Under the pieces are notes generated by a model. That model did no database searches. It had not been told where the DNA came from and worked only from the letters and a program-made list of their open reading frames with translations. The position numbers and the translations under genes are program-made. A stretch of 6,100 bases of DNA from NCBI GenBank assembly GCA_013153755.1, contig JAADDU010000099.1, forward strand, positions 1 through 6,100, read 5' to 3'. The first letter of the stretch is position 1. Each line of letters opens with the position of its first letter. The DNA comes from Campylobacterota bacterium. Its GTDB lineage: Bacteria; Campylobacterota; Campylobacteria; Campylobacterales; Sulfurimonadaceae. Positions 1 to 6,100 of this stretch are shown here, piece by piece.

Positions 1-569
1 GCTAGTTTTTTAAACTCTTCCATGTTGTAAGCAACACCACTACCACCACCTGCAAGGGTAAAAGAAGCTCTACTTATAACAGGAAAGCCTATCTCTTTTA
101 CAACTTCTATAGCTTCTTCAACGCTATAAGCATTTTTACTTTTTGGTAAGTCCATTCCGATTTTTATCATCGCTTCATTAAAAGCTGAACGGTCTTCACC
201 TTTATGAATGGCTTCAGGGGATGCACCTAAAAACTCCACCCCTTTAAGCATCCCTTTTTCATACATACTTGTAGCAACATTAAGAGCAGTTTGACCACCC
301 ATCGTTGGAAGTACTGCATCTATATTTTCTTTTTCGATAATTCTTGCTATAACATCTTCTGTGATTGGTTCTATGTAAGTTCTATCTGCAAACTCAGGGT
401 CTGTCATAATAGTTGCGGGGTTAGAGTTTATAAGAACTACTCTATAGCCTTGCTCTTTTAAAGTTTTAACTGCTTGAGTACCTGAGTAGTCAAATTCACA
501 AGCTTGACCGATAATAATCGGACCTGAACCTATAAGTAAAATAGTTTTTATGTCGGTGCGTTTTGGCAT
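1..569 (-). CDS. carB: Carbamoyl-phosphate synthase large subunit, N-terminal part (cut by window edge)
   Basis: This gene encodes the synthetase subunit that builds carbamoyl phosphate from bicarbonate, ammonia (supplied by the CarA glutaminase) and two ATP, feeding arginine and pyrimidine synthesis in the cytoplasm. The 189 visible residues begin MPKRTDIK and contain [17 protein letters not shown] (14-30), [15 protein letters not shown] (48-62) and [11 protein letters not shown] (87-97), all hallmarks of the CarB N-terminal domain. R127 and R167 match the ATP-site arginines R129 and R169 of E. coli CarB. The glycine-rich loop after R167 reads TLAGGGSG, slightly different from E. coli. The family is about 1,080 residues long, so roughly 80% lies beyond the left edge. 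The ATG at 567-569 is preceded by AAAAGG seven bases upstream, which supports this start. It lies 83 bp downstream of the MipA-like gene with its own likely promoter. carA is not in the window. Confidence 0.97.
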   Translation of the reverse strand, partial: MPKRTDIKTILLIGSGPIIIGQACEFDYSGTQAVKTLKEQGYRVVLINSNPATIMTDPEFADRTYIEPITEDVIARIIEKENIDAVLPTMGGQTALNVATSMYEKGMLKGVEFLGASPEAIHKGEDRSAFNEAMIKIGMDLPKSKNAYSVEEAIEVVKEIGFPVISRASFTLAGGGSGVAYNMEEFKKL

Positions 570-573
570 TTTT

Positions 574-622
574 TACCTTTTAAAAGTATATAAATAAATT
601 TTTTTATTATACTCAAAAGGTA
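574..622 (-). repeat. Inverted repeat spanning the carB promoter and ribosome-binding site
   Basis: The arms TACCTTTT (574-581) and AAAAGGTA (615-622) are perfect 8-bp inverted complements separated by 33 bp. In minus-strand RNA the stem can extend by three more pairs, two of them G-U. The AT-rich loop is itself partly self-complementary. The promoter-proximal arm, AAAAGGTA in the RNA, contains the carB Shine-Dalgarno sequence. No T-tract follows on the minus strand, so it does not look like an intrinsic terminator of the upstream operon. A regulatory role is an inference. Confidence 0.45.
606..611 (-). promoter_or_regulatory. Probable -10 element of a carB promoter
   Basis: The minus strand reads TATAAT here, preceded by a T-rich stretch (CCTTTTGAG) and 36 bp upstream of the carB ATG. 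No clear -35 box is visible. This fits the primary-sigma promoters described in Campylobacter and Helicobacter, which rely on the -10 box and T-rich periodicity upstream. Transcription would start near 598-600, leaving a leader of about 30 nt. The region is very AT-rich, so a chance match cannot be excluded, but its placement in the largest intergenic gap of the window favours a real promoter. Confidence 0.55.
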
Positions 623-652
623 CTTAAAAAATGATTTAATCTAAGTGGTGTT

Positions 653-1390
653 TTAGTACTCAAAATTATATATAAAAGAAGCTAAACCTGAAAATATAAC
701 TTTATCCTCAACTATAGGACTTTTAGTTGCTTCTTTTGATAATCTATCAGCTCTAATATTAAGAAGTAAAGAAAGTTTTTTAGTTAATGGGTACTCTATA
801 TATGTTTGTATACCTATTTGGAATCCACTACTTGGTATGTATTTAGTTCTAGTTGCTGTTTGTTCTAAATCTTTTACTCCATAGTAGTAGTTTAAAAAAT
901 TAGATGATTGATATGTAAAGATTAGACTAGGATATAGTGTGAAGTTGGATATTTTAAATTCATAGCCAACTTCTGTTGTTAAAATCCAGTCTTTATATCT
1001 ATCTAATATATCCGTAAGAGCCATAATCTCTATGTATGCTTTATCTGTTTTTGCACTAAAAGCTAAACCACCTTCCCATGTGTTTTTTCTCTCTTGCATA
1101 CCTAAGATGTCTGAACTATCATATCCATATACTCTTGGTTCAATTGTTAATGAAAATCCCCATGAAAAATCATCTCTTTTATCTCCTAAAAAGTAAAGAC
1201 CAGCTCTACTCCATCTTACATAAAAAATTTCATTATCAAAAAAGATTACAGGGGATGGTAGTATTATGTTATCTACATTTTTATATGGTTGAGTTTGCAT
1301 ATATGCACCAAGACCTATGGTAACTTTTTGTTTTTTCTCATCTGCATTTAAAAGCAAAAAACTTAGTAGCAATATTAATATATATCTCAT
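653..1390 (-). CDS. MipA/OmpV-family outer-membrane protein
   Basis: This 245-residue protein is the length of E. coli MipA (about 248) and follows its pattern throughout. A signal peptide (1-16, hydrophobic, ending LLNA before DEKK) is followed by GLGAY (26-30), PYK (35-37), LPSPVIFF (44-51), ERK (100-102), DILD (127-130), YYYGV (168-172), YIPSSGF (184-190) and RLSKEATKSPIV (216-227). It closes with aromatic-ending alternating residues (FIYNFEY), as expected of an outer-membrane beta-barrel. E. coli MipA bridges the lytic transglycosylase MltA and the synthase PBP1B in murein synthesis; other family members are antigens or solute-linked porins. The start overlaps the mreC stop as ATGA, and a strong AAGGAG (1397-1402) sits six bases upstream, inside mreC. 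Translation is therefore probably coupled to mreC. The location suggests a cell-wall role, but that is inference. The family assignment is strong; the exact function is not known. Confidence 0.88.
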   Translation of the reverse strand: MRYILILLLSFLLLNADEKKQKVTIGLGAYMQTQPYKNVDNIILPSPVIFFDNEIFYVRWSRAGLYFLGDKRDDFSWGFSLTIEPRVYGYDSSDILGMQERKNTWEGGLAFSAKTDKAYIEIMALTDILDRYKDWILTTEVGYEFKISNFTLYPSLIFTYQSSNFLNYYYGVKDLEQTATRTKYIPSSGFQIGIQTYIEYPLTKKLSLLLNIRADRLSKEATKSPIVEDKVIFSGLASFIYNFEY

Positions 1391-2148
1391 TTTACACTCC
1401 TTATCATATAAAAATAGTTTGGCTCTTTTGAATTGTAATATGGCTTAATCTCTGCACTTTGATAGCCTTGCGAGGTTTTAATATTTAGAATTTTCCCAAC
1501 TTTTAGACCTTTAAAAAAGATGTTATCAAGACCAGAACTTATAACTTCATCACCAACCTTTATCTTAAACCAAGCAGGTATGAATCTAACTATTAAATTT
1601 TCTCCATTATTTCCATTTACAATTCCTGGAGCTTTTTCATCTCCTACATAAACAGCATAAGAGCTTTGAAAATCTTTGTTTAAAACACCTAAAGGTTTGT
1701 CATTTTTGTTTATAACTATACCAGCTACAAATTCGTTAAAAGTTAAGCCATATATTTTAGATCTATTATAATCTTTGATATCCATCCAAATTCTGTTTGT
1801 ATCTCCAAACTTTTCATAAGATATAGCTCTTACGAGTTCTACTTTTGGAGTATTTTTTAGTTTTGTATTATTTAATTTGTAGTAGTCATTTATCTCAGAT
1901 GCCATTTGTCGCATAATAAGATGGTCTTTTTCGTATTTTTTTAGTTTTTGTTTAAGTTCATGTATATGATTTGCTTGAAAAGTATATCTATATATAGTAT
2001 CTGTTATAGATGCAGTGGTATTGTTATAGCTTGATTTTATATAGTTTAGTGTTGAGATTACAGGGGATTGGATAGTTTTTGAAAAATATAATGCACCCAC
2101 AATGAGTGCAAAAAAGATAGATAGAAAGCTTATAAGCCCTTTATTCAT
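1387..2148 (-). CDS. mreC: Rod shape-determining protein MreC
   Basis: MreC is a bitopic inner-membrane protein that links cytoplasmic MreB filaments to the periplasmic elongation synthases PBP2 and RodA. From the ATG at 2146-2148 the product has 253 residues: a short cytoplasmic tail, one membrane segment (about 5-23), a charged helical stretch likely to be a coiled coil (about 58-92), then the beta-rich MreC domain (about 100-250). The last carries the typical GDEVISSGL (199-207) and FKGLKVGKI (212-220) motifs. An in-frame TTG two codons earlier (2152-2154) would add two residues. I prefer the ATG, though neither has a good Shine-Dalgarno sequence. The ATG start overlaps the mreB end by 8 bp, so translation is probably coupled to mreB. 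No mreD follows; a MipA-like gene takes the next position. Confidence 0.95.
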   Translation of the reverse strand: MNKGLISFLSIFFALIVGALYFSKTIQSPVISTLNYIKSSYNNTTASITDTIYRYTFQANHIHELKQKLKKYEKDHLIMRQMASEINDYYKLNNTKLKNTPKVELVRAISYEKFGDTNRIWMDIKDYNRSKIYGLTFNEFVAGIVINKNDKPLGVLNKDFQSSYAVYVGDEKAPGIVNGNNGENLIVRFIPAWFKIKVGDEVISSGLDNIFFKGLKVGKILNIKTSQGYQSAEIKPYYNSKEPNYFYMIRSVK

Positions 2149-3178
2149 TTTCAAAAAGTTCTTGTAGTAAGTCTATCTCTTCAAGAGCTCGACCAGTTCC
2201 TCTTGCAACTGCTAAAAGAGGTTCATCAGCAACATATACAGGAACTTTTACTAAGTCAGATAGATATTTGTCAAGCTGACGAATTAATGCTCCACCACCA
2301 GTTAAAATGATACCATGATTTACAATATCACCAGATAAGTCAGGTGGCATTCTTTCTATAACATCACGTAGAGCTTCAGCTATCTCTTTTAGAGGCTCTT
2401 TCATAGCTTCTCTAGCATCTTCACTATTTAGTTCAACTGAACTAAGTAATCCCTCAACTTGGTCTCTACCATTTATAATCATAGTAAGTTCTTTGTCTAA
2501 TGGTACAGCAGTCCCTATGTTGATTTTAATCTCTTCAGCAGTTCTCTCACCTATGAGTAAGTTATACTTTTTCTTTACATAGTCAACTATACCCTTATCC
2601 ATCTTATCGCCAGCAGTTCTTATGGACTTAGAAAGTACAAGTCCACCAAGAGAAACAACACCAATCTCGGTAGTACCACCACCAATATCTACAACTAAAT
2701 TTCCTTGAGGTTCACGTATCTCAACACCTGCACCAATAGCTGCTGCCATAGGCTCTTCTATAAGAAAAACTTCTCTAGCACCTGCACTCATTGCAGATTC
2801 ACGAACAGCTTTTCGCTCAACTTGAGTTAAACCATAAGGTACACAGATGATTATTCTAGGGCTTATAAGTGTACTTCTACCATGAGCTTTTTCTATGAAC
2901 TTTCTTATCATCTTTTCTGTCATATCAAAATCAGCTATTACCCCATCTTTCATAGGTCTGATAGCTTTAATATTTCCGGGAGTTTTCCCAACCATATCTT
3001 TTGCTTCATGTCCAACTGCTAAAACTCTAGTTTGTCCATATTTTTCAGTTTTTACAGCTACTACAGATGGCTCATTTATAATGATTCCACGACCTTTTGC
3101 TATTACGATAGTATTGGCAGTTCCAAGGTCGATGGATAGGTCATTTGAAAAGAGTCCTATAAGTTTATTAAATATCAT
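2141..3178 (-). CDS. mreB: Rod shape-determining protein MreB (bacterial actin)
   Basis: MreB is an ATP-binding actin homologue that forms membrane-bound filaments guiding lateral cell-wall synthesis. The 345 residues match the usual family length. The actin-fold nucleotide motifs are all present: phosphate-1 DLGTANT (17-23), EEPMAAAIGAG (141-151) with the conserved glutamate, phosphate-2 DIGGGTTEIG (164-173), and the adenosine motif TGGGALI (293-299). The hydrophobic N-terminus (MIFNKLIGLF) could insert in the membrane, as in other MreBs. The ATG at 3176-3178 has the purine-rich AAGGTAGAG just upstream; this site overlaps the clpX TAA stop, and the two genes are 10 bp apart. The gene overlaps mreC at its other end, giving the common mreB-mreC pair. 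Confidence 0.98.
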   Translation of the reverse strand: MIFNKLIGLFSNDLSIDLGTANTIVIAKGRGIIINEPSVVAVKTEKYGQTRVLAVGHEAKDMVGKTPGNIKAIRPMKDGVIADFDMTEKMIRKFIEKAHGRSTLISPRIIICVPYGLTQVERKAVRESAMSAGAREVFLIEEPMAAAIGAGVEIREPQGNLVVDIGGGTTEIGVVSLGGLVLSKSIRTAGDKMDKGIVDYVKKKYNLLIGERTAEEIKINIGTAVPLDKELTMIINGRDQVEGLLSSVELNSEDAREAMKEPLKEIAEALRDVIERMPPDLSGDIVNHGIILTGGGALIRQLDKYLSDLVKVPVYVADEPLLAVARGTGRALEEIDLLQELFENE

Positions 3179-3188
3179 TTTCTCTACC

Positions 3189-4430
3189 TTATGCTATTTT
3201 TTTTGTAGAATTTTTTATATACATAGGTTCTACTGCATCTTCTATAACTTCTTTAGTTATGAGTACTTCATATCCACTATATTCTGGAAGTTCATACATT
3301 ATGTCTATCATTCTCTCTTCTATAATTGCACGAAGACCTCTTGCACCAGTTTTTCTATCTATCGCTTTTTTAGCTATAGCTTTTAGTGCATCATCTTCAA
3401 ATTTTAGTGTTGCATCATCCATTTCAAAAAGTTTTTGGTACTGTTTTACTATGGAATTTTTTGGCTCTGTAAGTATTCTAACCATATCATCTTCACTAAT
3501 TTCATGTAGTGAAGCTATGATAGGCAGACGACCTATAAGTTCTGGAACAATGCCGTATTTTACCAAATCATCAGGTTCAGCCATGTCGTAAGTTGGTTTT
3601 TGTTCATCTTTACTTTTTTTATCATGTCCAAAACCTAAAACATTTTCACCCTGTTTGCGTTTTAGTATATCTTCAAGGCCATCAAAAGCACCACCACAAA
3701 TAAATAGTATATTTTTAGTGTTTATAGATGTAAACTCTTGGTTTGGGTGTTTTCTTCCCCCTTTTGGTGGGATATTTACATCAGCACCCTCTATAATTTT
3801 AAGTAATGCTTGTTGTACACCTTCTCCACTTACATCTCTAGTGATAGAACGATTTTCACTCATACGAGCAATTTTGTCCATCTCATCTATGAAAACTATC
3901 CCTTTTTCAGCTTTTTTGATATCTCCACCAGCTGCTTGGATAAGTTTTGTGAGTATGTTCTCAACATCCTCTCCAACATATCCAGCTTCTGTTAAACTTG
4001 TAGCATCTGTTATGGCGATAGGAACATTTAAAACTCTAGCTATAGTTTGAGCCATAAGAGTTTTACCACTACCTGTTGGACCTATAAGTAAAACATTTGA
4101 TTTTTCTATCTGAACTTCATCATCTTCACTTGTTTTAAAGATTCTTTTATAGTGGTTATATACAGCAACACTTAAAAGTTTTCTAGCTTTTTCTTGTCCT
4201 ATTATGTAGTCACCTAAAAAGTTATCTAACTCTTTTGGGGTCATAAGATTGTTTACTGCATCTAAAAGTTCATTATTATCATCTGTAGTTTGAAGTTCTT
4301 TTTCATCTCCAAACATAATTTTATAGGCTGATATAACACAGTTTTTACAGATATAAACTCCATTACCAGCTATGAGAGGATTTTCATCACTCTCACTTGC
4401 ATTACAAAAACTACAGTGTCTATGTATCAT
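3189..4430 (-). CDS. clpX: ATP-dependent Clp protease ATP-binding subunit ClpX
   Basis: ClpX is a hexameric AAA+ unfoldase that selects substrates and feeds them to the ClpP peptidase in the cytoplasm. The 413 residues carry an N-terminal zinc-binding domain with cysteines 6, 9, 28 and 31. They also carry Walker A GPTGSGKT (117-124), the GYVG pore loop (150-153), Walker B with IDEMDK (181-186), the RKH pore loop (226-228), the box VII arginine R301 in ELIGRLP, and sensor-2 GARGLR (362-367). The ClpP-docking loop is LGF (265-267), a conservative version of the usual IGF tripeptide, so ClpP binding is probably retained. clpP is not in the window. The ATG overlaps the lpxA TGA as ATGA, with an AGAGGA ribosome site about nine bases upstream. 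The placement between lpxA and mreB, away from clpP, is the arrangement I recall for Campylobacterota. Confidence 0.98.
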   Translation of the reverse strand: MIHRHCSFCNASESDENPLIAGNGVYICKNCVISAYKIMFGDEKELQTTDDNNELLDAVNNLMTPKELDNFLGDYIIGQEKARKLLSVAVYNHYKRIFKTSEDDEVQIEKSNVLLIGPTGSGKTLMAQTIARVLNVPIAITDATSLTEAGYVGEDVENILTKLIQAAGGDIKKAEKGIVFIDEMDKIARMSENRSITRDVSGEGVQQALLKIIEGADVNIPPKGGRKHPNQEFTSINTKNILFICGGAFDGLEDILKRKQGENVLGFGHDKKSKDEQKPTYDMAEPDDLVKYGIVPELIGRLPIIASLHEISEDDMVRILTEPKNSIVKQYQKLFEMDDATLKFEDDALKAIAKKAIDRKTGARGLRAIIEERMIDIMYELPEYSGYEVLITKEVIEDAVEPMYIKNSTKKIA

Positions 4431-5212
4431 ATATTTTTCCTCTCAAAGGGTATCCCTCTTTTTGTTTTTAGTACAAAATCACATAAGTCATTTACAAAAT
4501 GGTTTGTAGTACCTTCTAAAAGTTCACTTGCCGTGTCTTTTAAAGGTTTTCCAGACTCAAATAATTCTCTATATGCTGATTTTAGTTCATTTATATCATC
4601 TCTGCTAAGTTTTCTTCTTAACCCTGTAAGATTTAGTCCTCTTAAAGATGCACGATTACCCTCAGCCATACAAAATGGTGGTAAATCTTGTGCTAGTGCA
4701 GAAGCACCACCAACCATAGCATAGTCTCCTATATGAACAAACTGATGTATCGGTGTCATACCACCAATAACAGCATAATCCCCAACTTCTACATGACCAG
4801 CTAATGTGGCTGCATTAGCTAAGATGCAGTGGTTTCCAATGATAACATCATGCCCTAAATGTACATAACCCATAAAAAGATTATAATTTCCTATAATAGT
4901 TTTAGCACCACCACCTTTTGTACCAGGGTTAAATAGTGTAAACTCTCTTATAGTGTTATTATCGCCTATGATTAGTTCAACATCTTCACCATTAAACTTT
5001 AAATCTTGAGGTATAGAACCTATAACAGCATGAGAAAAGATAGTGTTATTTTTACCAATAGTTGTTTTACCATAGATACAAGAATTTTGAGCTATCTTAG
5101 TTCCATCGCCAATTTTCGACTCACTAGATATAAAACAAAAAGCACCTATCTCAACATCTTTACCTATAATTGCACCATCTTCTATGATAGCATGAGGGGA
5201 AATCTTTGACAT
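4427..5212 (-). CDS. lpxA: UDP-N-acetylglucosamine O-acyltransferase LpxA
   Basis: LpxA catalyses the first step of lipid A synthesis, moving a 3-hydroxyacyl chain from acyl carrier protein to position 3 of a UDP-amino sugar in the cytoplasm. The 261 residues show left-handed beta-helix hexapeptide repeats (about 1-185) and a helical C-terminus. The catalytic histidine is H121 in VHLGHD (E. coli H125), with H118, H140 and H156 matching H122, H144 and H160. G169 matches the E. coli ruler residue G173, suggesting room for a long (about C14) acyl chain. N95 replaces E. coli H99 and R187 replaces H191, which could affect acceptor or acyl choice. In Campylobacter jejuni the acceptor is a 3-amino sugar, and that is possible here too. 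The gene lies 6 bp after fabZ, whose reaction draws on the same 3-hydroxyacyl-ACP pool, and overlaps clpX by 4 bp. Confidence 0.97.
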   Translation of the reverse strand: MSKISPHAIIEDGAIIGKDVEIGAFCFISSESKIGDGTKIAQNSCIYGKTTIGKNNTIFSHAVIGSIPQDLKFNGEDVELIIGDNNTIREFTLFNPGTKGGGAKTIIGNYNLFMGYVHLGHDVIIGNHCILANAATLAGHVEVGDYAVIGGMTPIHQFVHIGDYAMVGGASALAQDLPPFCMAEGNRASLRGLNLTGLRRKLSRDDINELKSAYRELFESGKPLKDTASELLEGTTNHFVNDLCDFVLKTKRGIPFERKNI

Positions 5213-5218
5213 AGTTTT

Positions 5219-5665
5219 TTACTTATCTACTATCATAGCTTTTAATTCAGCTTCTGAAACCATTTTCTCATCAACAAAAGCTTCACCCTTTAACATCCAA
5301 ATAGCGCCTTTGTGTTTTATAACACTTATACGGTATTCAAGTCTATCACCTGGTTTAACAGGGGCACGAAATTTTGCTTTGTCGATACTCATGAAGTAAA
5401 CAACTTTGTTTGCAGCTTCCTCTTTTGTCATCTCCATACTTTGAAATGCTAAGATTCCACCAGCTTGAGCCATACCCTCTAGTATCATAACGCCAGGATA
5501 GATTGGATGACCTGGGAAGTGGCCTTGAAATACATTTTCACTAATACTTACATTTTTATAACCAGTCAAAGTTTCATTTTTTACAACATCTGTGATTCTA
5601 TCAACTAGTAAAAAAGGGTAACGGTGTGGGATAATTTCTTGAATTTCTATAACATCCATAGTCAT
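5219..5665 (-). CDS. fabZ: 3-hydroxyacyl-ACP dehydratase FabZ
   Basis: FabZ removes water from 3-hydroxyacyl-ACP in each round of type II fatty-acid elongation. The 148-residue product is a single hot-dog domain of normal length. [11 protein letters not shown] (13-23) is the family signature, and the catalytic pair is H49 in GHFPGHP and E63 in [10 protein letters not shown], spaced 14 residues apart as in E. coli (H54/E68). I keep the ATG at 5663-5665 because AAGG (5676-5679) lies ten bases upstream. A second in-frame ATG two codons later (5657-5659) would give 146 residues and is 16 bases from that site. FabZ competes with LpxA for 3-hydroxyacyl-ACP, so encoding the two side by side could help balance phospholipid and lipid A synthesis. 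Unlike in gammaproteobacteria, lpxD and lpxB are not neighbours. Confidence 0.98.
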   Translation of the reverse strand: MTMDVIEIQEIIPHRYPFLLVDRITDVVKNETLTGYKNVSISENVFQGHFPGHPIYPGVMILEGMAQAGGILAFQSMEMTKEEAANKVVYFMSIDKAKFRAPVKPGDRLEYRISVIKHKGAIWMLKGEAFVDEKMVSEAELKAMIVDK

Positions 5666-5712
5666 TGGTTAAGTGCCTTATAAATAATTTTTGTTATTTT
5701 AGCGAAAAAGAT

Positions 5713-5718
5713 ATTATA
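5713..5718 (-). promoter_or_regulatory. Possible -10 element of the fabZ operon promoter
   Basis: The minus strand reads TATAAT here, overlapping the TAA stop of the upstream gene and 47 bp before the fabZ ATG. There is no clear -35 box, as usual for Campylobacterota primary-sigma promoters. A second candidate, TAAAAT at 5696-5701 after a T-rich run, lies nearer the gene. One of them could drive the fabZ-to-MipA-like transcript, but AT-rich sequence makes chance matches common, and the upstream gene could also read through. Confidence 0.4.
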
Positions 5719-6100
5719 AAACGATTAGTTTTTCTTTAGTGTCTTCGTAAGTGATAGCATCTAAATAGATTGTTAGTTTAGATTCAGGCACTGCATCTAA
5801 GATAATTACAGGTGTTAAATCATAGTTATTATCACTAATTTTAGCTCTTAAATCTAATTCTTTTTCTACTGTAGGAGGGTTAAATATAAGCTCTTTTATG
5901 CTTTGATAATTTGAGTTGTTAAGTGTGTTAAACCTCTTTAAAGTGATGAGATTTACTTCATCTTTTACTCTATTTCCTTGAACTTTTTTTCTTGCAAGAG
6001 TTGAATATATAAGTGCATGTGCATCTAAAACACCATCTTTTTTAGATACAACTTTTAAACTAAATAGTCTATAGTTTAAAAATCTTTGTTTTATGATTTT
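5714..6100 (-). CDS. Unidentified protein, C-terminal 128 residues (start beyond window)
   Basis: An open frame enters from the right edge and ends at a TAA at 5714-5716; no start can be judged. I do not recognise the family. The visible part is soluble-looking, rich in lysine, leucine and asparagine, without membrane segments or cysteines. Landmarks in order from the edge are NYRLFSLKVVSKKDG, DAHALIYSTLARKKVQGNR, then a polar middle, and a C-terminus with alternating hydrophobic residues (LTPVIILDAVPESKLTIYLD) ending EKLIVL, which suggests beta strands. Codon use looks like its neighbours (AT-rich, AGA, TTA, ATA), which favours a resident gene rather than recent transfer. It is 48 bp upstream of fabZ on the same strand and may be co-transcribed with it. 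That it is coding is fairly sure, since 128 codons run without a stop and the composition is normal; its function is unknown. Confidence 0.8.
   Translation of the reverse strand, partial: KIIKQRFLNYRLFSLKVVSKKDGVLDAHALIYSTLARKKVQGNRVKDEVNLITLKRFNTLNNSNYQSIKELIFNPPTVEKELDLRAKISDNNYDLTPVIILDAVPESKLTIYLDAITYEDTKEKLIVL

Noticed and set aside
570..652. An intrinsic terminator after the MipA-like gene
   Set aside because: The only inverted repeat is AT-rich with a long loop and no following T-tract on the minus strand, and it overlaps the carB promoter and ribosome site instead.
1078..1323. Plus-strand 81-codon frame opposite the MipA-like gene
   Set aside because: It is antisense to a gene with a clear family match, its product is rich in Leu, His and Tyr as expected from reversed AT-rich codons, and no ribosome-binding site supports it.
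1764..1769. TATAAT on the minus strand inside mreC (a similar box lies within lpxA near 4880)
   Set aside because: Such boxes are expected by chance in sequence this AT-rich, no -35 or extended -10 context is evident, and no gene start lies at a fitting distance downstream.
1243..2068. A 14-bp direct repeat, agattacaggggat, at 1243-1256 and 2055-2068
   Set aside because: Both copies lie inside genes (MipA-like and mreC) in the same reading phase and encode the same short SPVI peptide. There are only two copies and no flanking similarity, so chance plus shared codon preference explains it.
2895..4050. Several plus-strand open frames of 60 to 163 codons opposite mreB and clpX
   Set aside because: They lie wholly or largely antisense to strongly conserved genes, their translations are low-complexity serine/phenylalanine/isoleucine-rich mirror images of the sense codons, and no family resemblance is visible.
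4416..5209. Plus-strand frames opposite lpxA (4416-4724 and 5006-5209)
   Set aside because: These are shadows of the LpxA hexapeptide-repeat codons on the other strand and show no independent coding evidence.
5714..6100. The idea that the gene upstream of fabZ is fliW, which I recall occupying this position in Helicobacter pylori
   Set aside because: The visible 128 residues do not show the FliW pattern (an NP motif in the central strand region and a conserved VIN-type C-terminal strand), so the name is not supported.

Overview
This 6.1 kb window is a compact chromosomal segment in which every gene lies on the minus strand, so transcription runs from high to low coordinates. The organism is most likely a free-living Campylobacterota (Epsilonproteobacteria) species, perhaps Sulfurimonas-like. 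The reasons are the low G+C with AT-rich codon choice (many AGA and ATA codons), the sequence character of the proteins, and the order fabZ-lpxA-clpX-mreB-mreC followed by carB. I recall that order from Campylobacter and Helicobacter genomes. The genus is a guess from memory, not computed.

Layout in the direction of transcription. (1) 6100 to 5714: the C-terminal 128 codons of a protein I do not recognise, running off the right edge. (2) 5665 to 5219: fabZ, fatty-acid dehydratase. (3) 5212 to 4427: lpxA, first step of lipid A synthesis. (4) 4430 to 3189: clpX, unfoldase of the ClpXP protease. (5) 3178 to 2141: mreB, the actin-like shape protein. (6) 2148 to 1387: mreC, its periplasmic partner. 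(7) 1390 to 653: a MipA/OmpV-family outer-membrane protein. (8) 569 to the left edge: the N-terminal 189 residues of carB, the large subunit of carbamoyl-phosphate synthase.

The five junctions from fabZ to the MipA-like gene are overlaps (4, 8 and 4 bp) or gaps of 6 to 10 bp. Two of the overlaps are ATGA stop/start fusions. This indicates one co-translated operon joining envelope lipid precursors (fabZ, lpxA), proteolysis (clpX) and peptidoglycan/shape control (mreB, mreC, MipA-like). Only two intergenic spaces are large enough for a promoter: 48 bp before fabZ and 83 bp before carB. Each holds or borders a perfect TATAAT on the minus strand. No stretch over 300 bp lacks a gene. I see no RNA gene, CRISPR array, mobile element or convincing intrinsic terminator.

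Most of the window is conserved housekeeping. The points worth a second look are the MipA-like gene coupled to mreC where other bacteria often carry mreD, an inverted repeat that could hide the carB ribosome-binding site only in read-through mRNA, LpxA substitutions at positions equivalent to E. coli His99 and His191, and the unassigned gene upstream of fabZ.
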